Below the pieces are notes generated by a model. The model saw nothing but the letters and a program-made list of their open reading frames with translations. It did no database searches and was not told where the DNA came from. 64,000 nucleotides of DNA, from positions 6,097,855 through 6,161,854 of the forward strand of contig JAEMBT020000006.1 of NCBI GenBank assembly GCA_018873245.2, written 5' to 3'. The DNA comes from Archegozetes longisetosus. Lineage: Eukaryota > Arthropoda > Arachnida > Sarcoptiformes > Trhypochthoniidae. How positions within the stretch are numbered: position 1 is the first letter of the stretch; each line of letters begins with the position of its first letter. Below, in pieces: positions 60,653 to 64,000 of the stretch. Made by a program: the position numbers and the translations under genes.

Positions 60653-61728
60653 TTAAGTCAAAGCTTGTTTGACTGCATTATATGCAGGTTTTTCCTTGTA
60701 ATTTTGATCATAAATGAGTGCGGCTCCGTATCCGTGAAAAGTAGTTGGAACCCAAGAAAATTTATCAGTAAGCCCAGAAATGCTGACCCCCACACATCTC
60801 GGTACTGCCATACATGCTTTGACAACAGCTTCGTAGTCCTTCGCCTGTTGTTCCAGCTTTGCTGCATCTGCAGGCATCTTTATTCTGATGTCCACTTCGG
60901 TGATGGCCACATCCAAACCCAGTGCAGCAAATCGTTGGATGTTCTGCTGTATGTCTTTTGGAACTCCCCCTACCACAAAATGTGCTTGAAGTCCAGCGCC
61001 GTGGATGGGCACATTCTGAGACTTGAGTTCTTTGATCAAATCATACATGGCCGTACTCTTTTATTGATGCCTTCTACATTGTAGTCATTGAGGTATAGTT
61101 TGGCCGCAGGATCGGCATCGTGTGCAAACTTGAAGGCGTCTGAAATAAAAGTTTTACCTAGGGTCTTATAAAACACAGAACTTCGGAAGGTTCCATCTTC
61201 ATTAAGCGGTTCATTGACGACATCCCAGGCATATATTTTGCCTTTCCAGTGCCCTACTTCAGTGCTGATGTGGTTCTGCATGATGGACCTGAGTTCCGTA
61301 GCGTTAAAGCCGCCATTCGCGACCCAACTAGGCAGTTGGTTGTGCCACACAAGTGTATGACCCCTGACCTTTTGTCCATGTTGTTGCCCGTGATTCACAA
61401 TGATATCAGCATCCTTGAAGTTGAATTTACCCCTGGTCGCCTCAGTGGTGTCCCATTTCATGGGGTTGCCCGGGGTAAAACAATCAAACTCACGATCGGC
61501 TATTTTTGAATATTCGGCTTCTGTCGTCAAATGAGTAGGATTTACGAGGAAACCGATGTATTTCTTGTGTGATTCGGCCAATGCTTTAAGTGTTTGTTGG
61601 CCAACATTTAAATTTATGCTTAAAAGTAAATACAAAATAATAATAATATATCATAATGTTTTTAAAAATATTATAAAATACCTATAAGCAATTATAAGGG
61701 CGAATAAATAAGGATTTAACTTGGCCAT
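60653..61728 (-). pseudogene. Secreted GH10 endo-1,4-beta-xylanase-type gene with a frameshift
   Basis: Glycoside hydrolase family 10 enzymes cut plant xylan. Exon 1 (61682-61728) encodes a signal peptide (MAKLNPYLFALIIAY); a 63-base GT-AG intron follows, then exon 2 (60653-61618). Seen: HTLVWHNQLPSWV, the acid/base Glu in WDVVNEPLNEDG, LYLNDYNVEG, and the nucleophile Glu in VAITEVDIRI. Two defects appear. One base is missing near 61058, so the frame breaks after NVEGINKR and resumes one frame over at STAMYDLIKE; the usual WG tryptophan of the substrate site reads SISGLTDK. Length (about 337) is normal for a single-domain GH10. The intron and signal peptide show residence in a eukaryotic genome, while GH10 is rare in animals and common in fungi and bacteria, so transfer is likely. 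A sequencing error could explain the shift but not the tryptophan loss. Confidence 0.88.
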
Positions 61729-62045
61729 TATCTCAATTGACAACTCCTGACTCTCCAACGTTTGATTCAAAATATTTGAAAACAAATATACTTTTATATG
61801 AAATTCGTGAGAAAAATTGCAGAATATTTATTGATAAAATTATTAGTACAAAATTACAAAACATTTAGATTTAAATCCTTTTATTAATAGAGACTGAAAA
61901 ACAGGATTTCAAAATATGTAGTTTTATTATTGAATCTATAAAATTATGAAATCCTGGAGTTTATAAAATTGCTAAATTTACAATAGTTAACACAATATTT
62001 TTAATAATAATACATGGTGTATACTTCAAGTTTCTCACATCTTAT
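61729..62045. other. AT-rich upstream region of the GH10 gene
   Basis: Presumed promoter side of the GH10 gene, next to an inverted-repeat element. No motif I can defend. Confidence 0.4.
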
Positions 62046-62975
62046 AATTGAGTGATGGTATGCAATAACCAGTCATCTCTTGATCAGTATTGCATATGAA
62101 AAAAGCTTTTCTAATACTATTTAAGAGTAGACACAAAGCACGACATGTATTAAATAAGATTGAATATATGAATGCCCCGATAATAAAAAAGCCTATCTCT
62201 TAAAGCGTTGAAACGAGTAAAACGCACTTAAAGTTGCGTTTCAAAAATGTTTACAAAAATCAAACTCATTGAAACTTAAATATGAAATTTATTATTTGTA
62301 ACGTGTAATTAAACATATTCTATGTCAGATTCATCAGAATAATCTGATTCTTTAGAATTAAAATTAAATTGAGATAAAAAGTCAATATAAAATTTTCTAT
62401 TTTTTACATCCAAATAGTCTAATATTTAATTAGAATAAGAGGAGTTCTCTTATTTGGCGAGCCATTAGATAAATGAATCAATTTATTATTGATTGAATTA
62501 AACATTTAAAATCCTAATAAAACACTTGATTAATGCTTTATTGATATAAATAAAAACTAATGCTTTCATGTTATGTAGTGATCATCAATATTGTAATGTT
62601 CATAATGAACATAACACAATTTGATTGCGCATTCTCTTAAAGTTAGATTTGATTAGCATTCAATTCTATTGTGATCAAGAGTTTTTAAACATGATTATTT
62701 ATAAATTTTTTCCATTGAAACATATATTGAATTTTATTATATGAATAAAGTATGATGTGAGCTCAATGTTTAAAACAAAATCCGAAAAAGAGGTTAACTC
62801 GAGATAGGCTTTTTTATTATCGGGGCGTTCATATGTTAAATGAGTTTAAGTTATATTCTTTAATAATAATTAATTTATTCTTTCTGAAGGCGTCGTTCGT
62901 ATCAATACATTTGGGCCATTTAAAAATACAATACTGATCAAGAGATGACTGGTTATTGCATACTATCACTCAATT
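62046..62975. mobile_element. 930-base inverted-repeat element with a coding remnant
   Basis: Arms of about 155-175 bases are inverted copies with two very well kept blocks. The outer one has GTATGCAATAACCAGTCATC followed by TCTTGATCAGTATTG; the inner one has TGCCCCGATAATAAAAAAGC followed by CTATCTC. Left arm 62046-62200, right arm 62801-62975. Between the blocks the arms have diverged. Inside, a minus-strand frame ends in about 38 residues (KNRKFYIDFLSQFNFNSKES, then an acidic tail and a stop at 62309), which looks like a protein C-terminus. Probably an internally deleted DNA transposon. Confidence 0.75.
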
Positions 62976-63605
62976 CCTGCTTACCAAATTGAATCATTTT
63001 TTTAATATTTTGTATAATGTATATAATAATTTTGTTCATCTGTTTAAATAACGATTTTATAGTAACCTATTTCTGCATAATAGTTTACAGCAATTATCAG
63101 TTGCACTAAATTCTATATTTTTATATCTATTTAAAACTAAATGAATATAAAAATAAGATTGTTCTAAAAATGATTTGCTATCAGTTTCAGCATTTAATCA
63201 AATTTATATTAAAATTTTATGAATTTTATAGAATCAAATATTTATTATAGATTTTTAAGAGTCATTCATTTACAAATGGTGGCTCTTTTAATTTCAAAGA
63301 TATTTGTCTAATTATTAATTTCGTTAAAAGATGAGTTACGATATAATTATAAATTAATATTAAAATTTTGGTCATTGTTTTAATGCCAAATTTAGTAATC
63401 TAAAACTATGCCAATTTTTAAACAAAAATTCATTTTTCGTTATTTTTAAAAATCATTTCAATCGGAAGTATTCAATATTAAATTTAAAATAATAATTTTA
63501 AATTTTTATGAAATTTGAAAAATATATTGAGTATATTGTTAAATAATTGCATAAAATTTATTGAATGAGCGGTTGGCTTTTACTTTTGTGTGAAGCTGAG
63601 GAAAA
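62976..63605. other. AT-rich spacer
   Basis: Very AT-rich sequence, no gene, RNA or clear repeat seen. Confidence 0.5.
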
Positions 63606-64000
63606 CATTACATATCTATATATTTATTATCAGCATTACTTAACAAGCAAAAAGTCTCAAGCCACACTCACCTCCGGCCATTTCTAAGCTCTGCCCACCA
63701 AAAAAATTTTTAGTCACACCTACCAACATTTTCTTAAATTTCTATCTAAATGTACTGTTTAAAAATATGCAAGCGGATTCTCAAAATTCCTTCTGTGGGC
63801 GGAGTTATAAACGTTCAAAGTTCGATTTTTCAAAACTTTGATTGGATTTTACTTTCCCTAAAGCTGGTGTAGTAATTACATTTATATATATTTGTTATCA
63901 GCATGATAAGATAAATAAAAGTCTCAAGCTATGCCCACCAAAATTTTCTTAAATTTCTATCTAAACATACTATTTAAGAATATGCAATCGAATTCTCAAA
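63606..64000. repeat. Tandem repeat with a unit of roughly 270-280 bases
   Basis: Two successive copies are visible. Copy 1 begins near 63611 (TATCTATATATTTATTATCA) and contains AGTCTCAAGCC, GCCCACCAAAA and TTTTCTTAAATTTCTATCTA. Copy 2 begins near 63882 with the same words in the same order and runs off the edge. Copy 2 lacks a segment near CTCACCTCCGGCC. Between them is GTGGGCGGAGT (63795), linking to the words near 55.3 kb. Confidence 0.75.

Noticed and set aside
61249..61509. 86-codon plus-strand frame
   Set aside because: Antisense of the GH10 exon.
60653..61728. GH10 as bacterial contamination of the assembly
   Set aside because: It has a GT-AG intron after a signal peptide, host-like surroundings and adjacent eukaryotic transposons in the same contiguous sequence.

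Overview
The window is eukaryotic nuclear DNA from an AT-rich, compact arthropod genome. Genes are split by many short GT-AG introns (mostly 50-150 bases), proteins are close to animal orthologues, and an interstitial (CCTAA)n tract matches the arthropod telomere motif. A mite, perhaps a soil or oribatid mite, is the best guess from the gene set plus a glycoside hydrolase family 10 (GH10) gene beside CGGBP1-like hAT elements. No species marker is visible, so this is inference. All exon joins were made by eye, but reading phase closes across every join listed.

Layout, 1-18.6 kb: UBA2 (SUMO E1 subunit, minus, runs off the left edge) lies head-to-head with CSN2 (COP9 signalosome, plus). Next come a monofunctional peptidylglycine alpha-hydroxylating monooxygenase (PHM, minus), INTS3 (Integrator, 13 exons, plus), and an unrecognised 667-residue low-complexity protein (minus) tail-to-tail with INTS3.

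18.6-28.4 kb: gene-poor. It holds a broken reading frame, telomere-like repeats, a decayed hAT transposon, a possible small gene, a MITE-like inverted repeat and a FEM1B-like ubiquitin-ligase receptor (minus).

28.4-46.4 kb: a dense housekeeping block. UBE2Q (plus), MRPS16 (minus), a SAMD1-like protein carrying two PHD fingers (plus), TVP23 (plus), intronless PIGZ (minus, stop codons 28 bases from TVP23), cytosolic NARS1 (plus) and ACSF2 (plus). UBA2, CSN2, UBE2Q and FEM1B make protein modification by ubiquitin-like proteins a recurring but probably coincidental theme.

46.4-53.4 kb: a large intergenic space with a TA-flanked MITE, then a 13-exon SLC6 neurotransmitter or amino-acid symporter.

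53.4-64 kb: a transposon island. It has a dead mariner, a 775-base inverted-repeat element and a 3.46-kb composite with about 250-base terminal inverted repeats. A 496-base element flanked by 9-base target duplications has jumped into the composite's left arm, and its core holds a broken CGGBP1-like hAT transposase. Beside it sits a secreted GH10 xylanase-type gene with a spliceosomal intron, a one-base frameshift and loss of a usually conserved tryptophan: a probable horizontally acquired gene now decaying. Another inverted-repeat element and a tandem repeat end the window. This island is the most unusual part.
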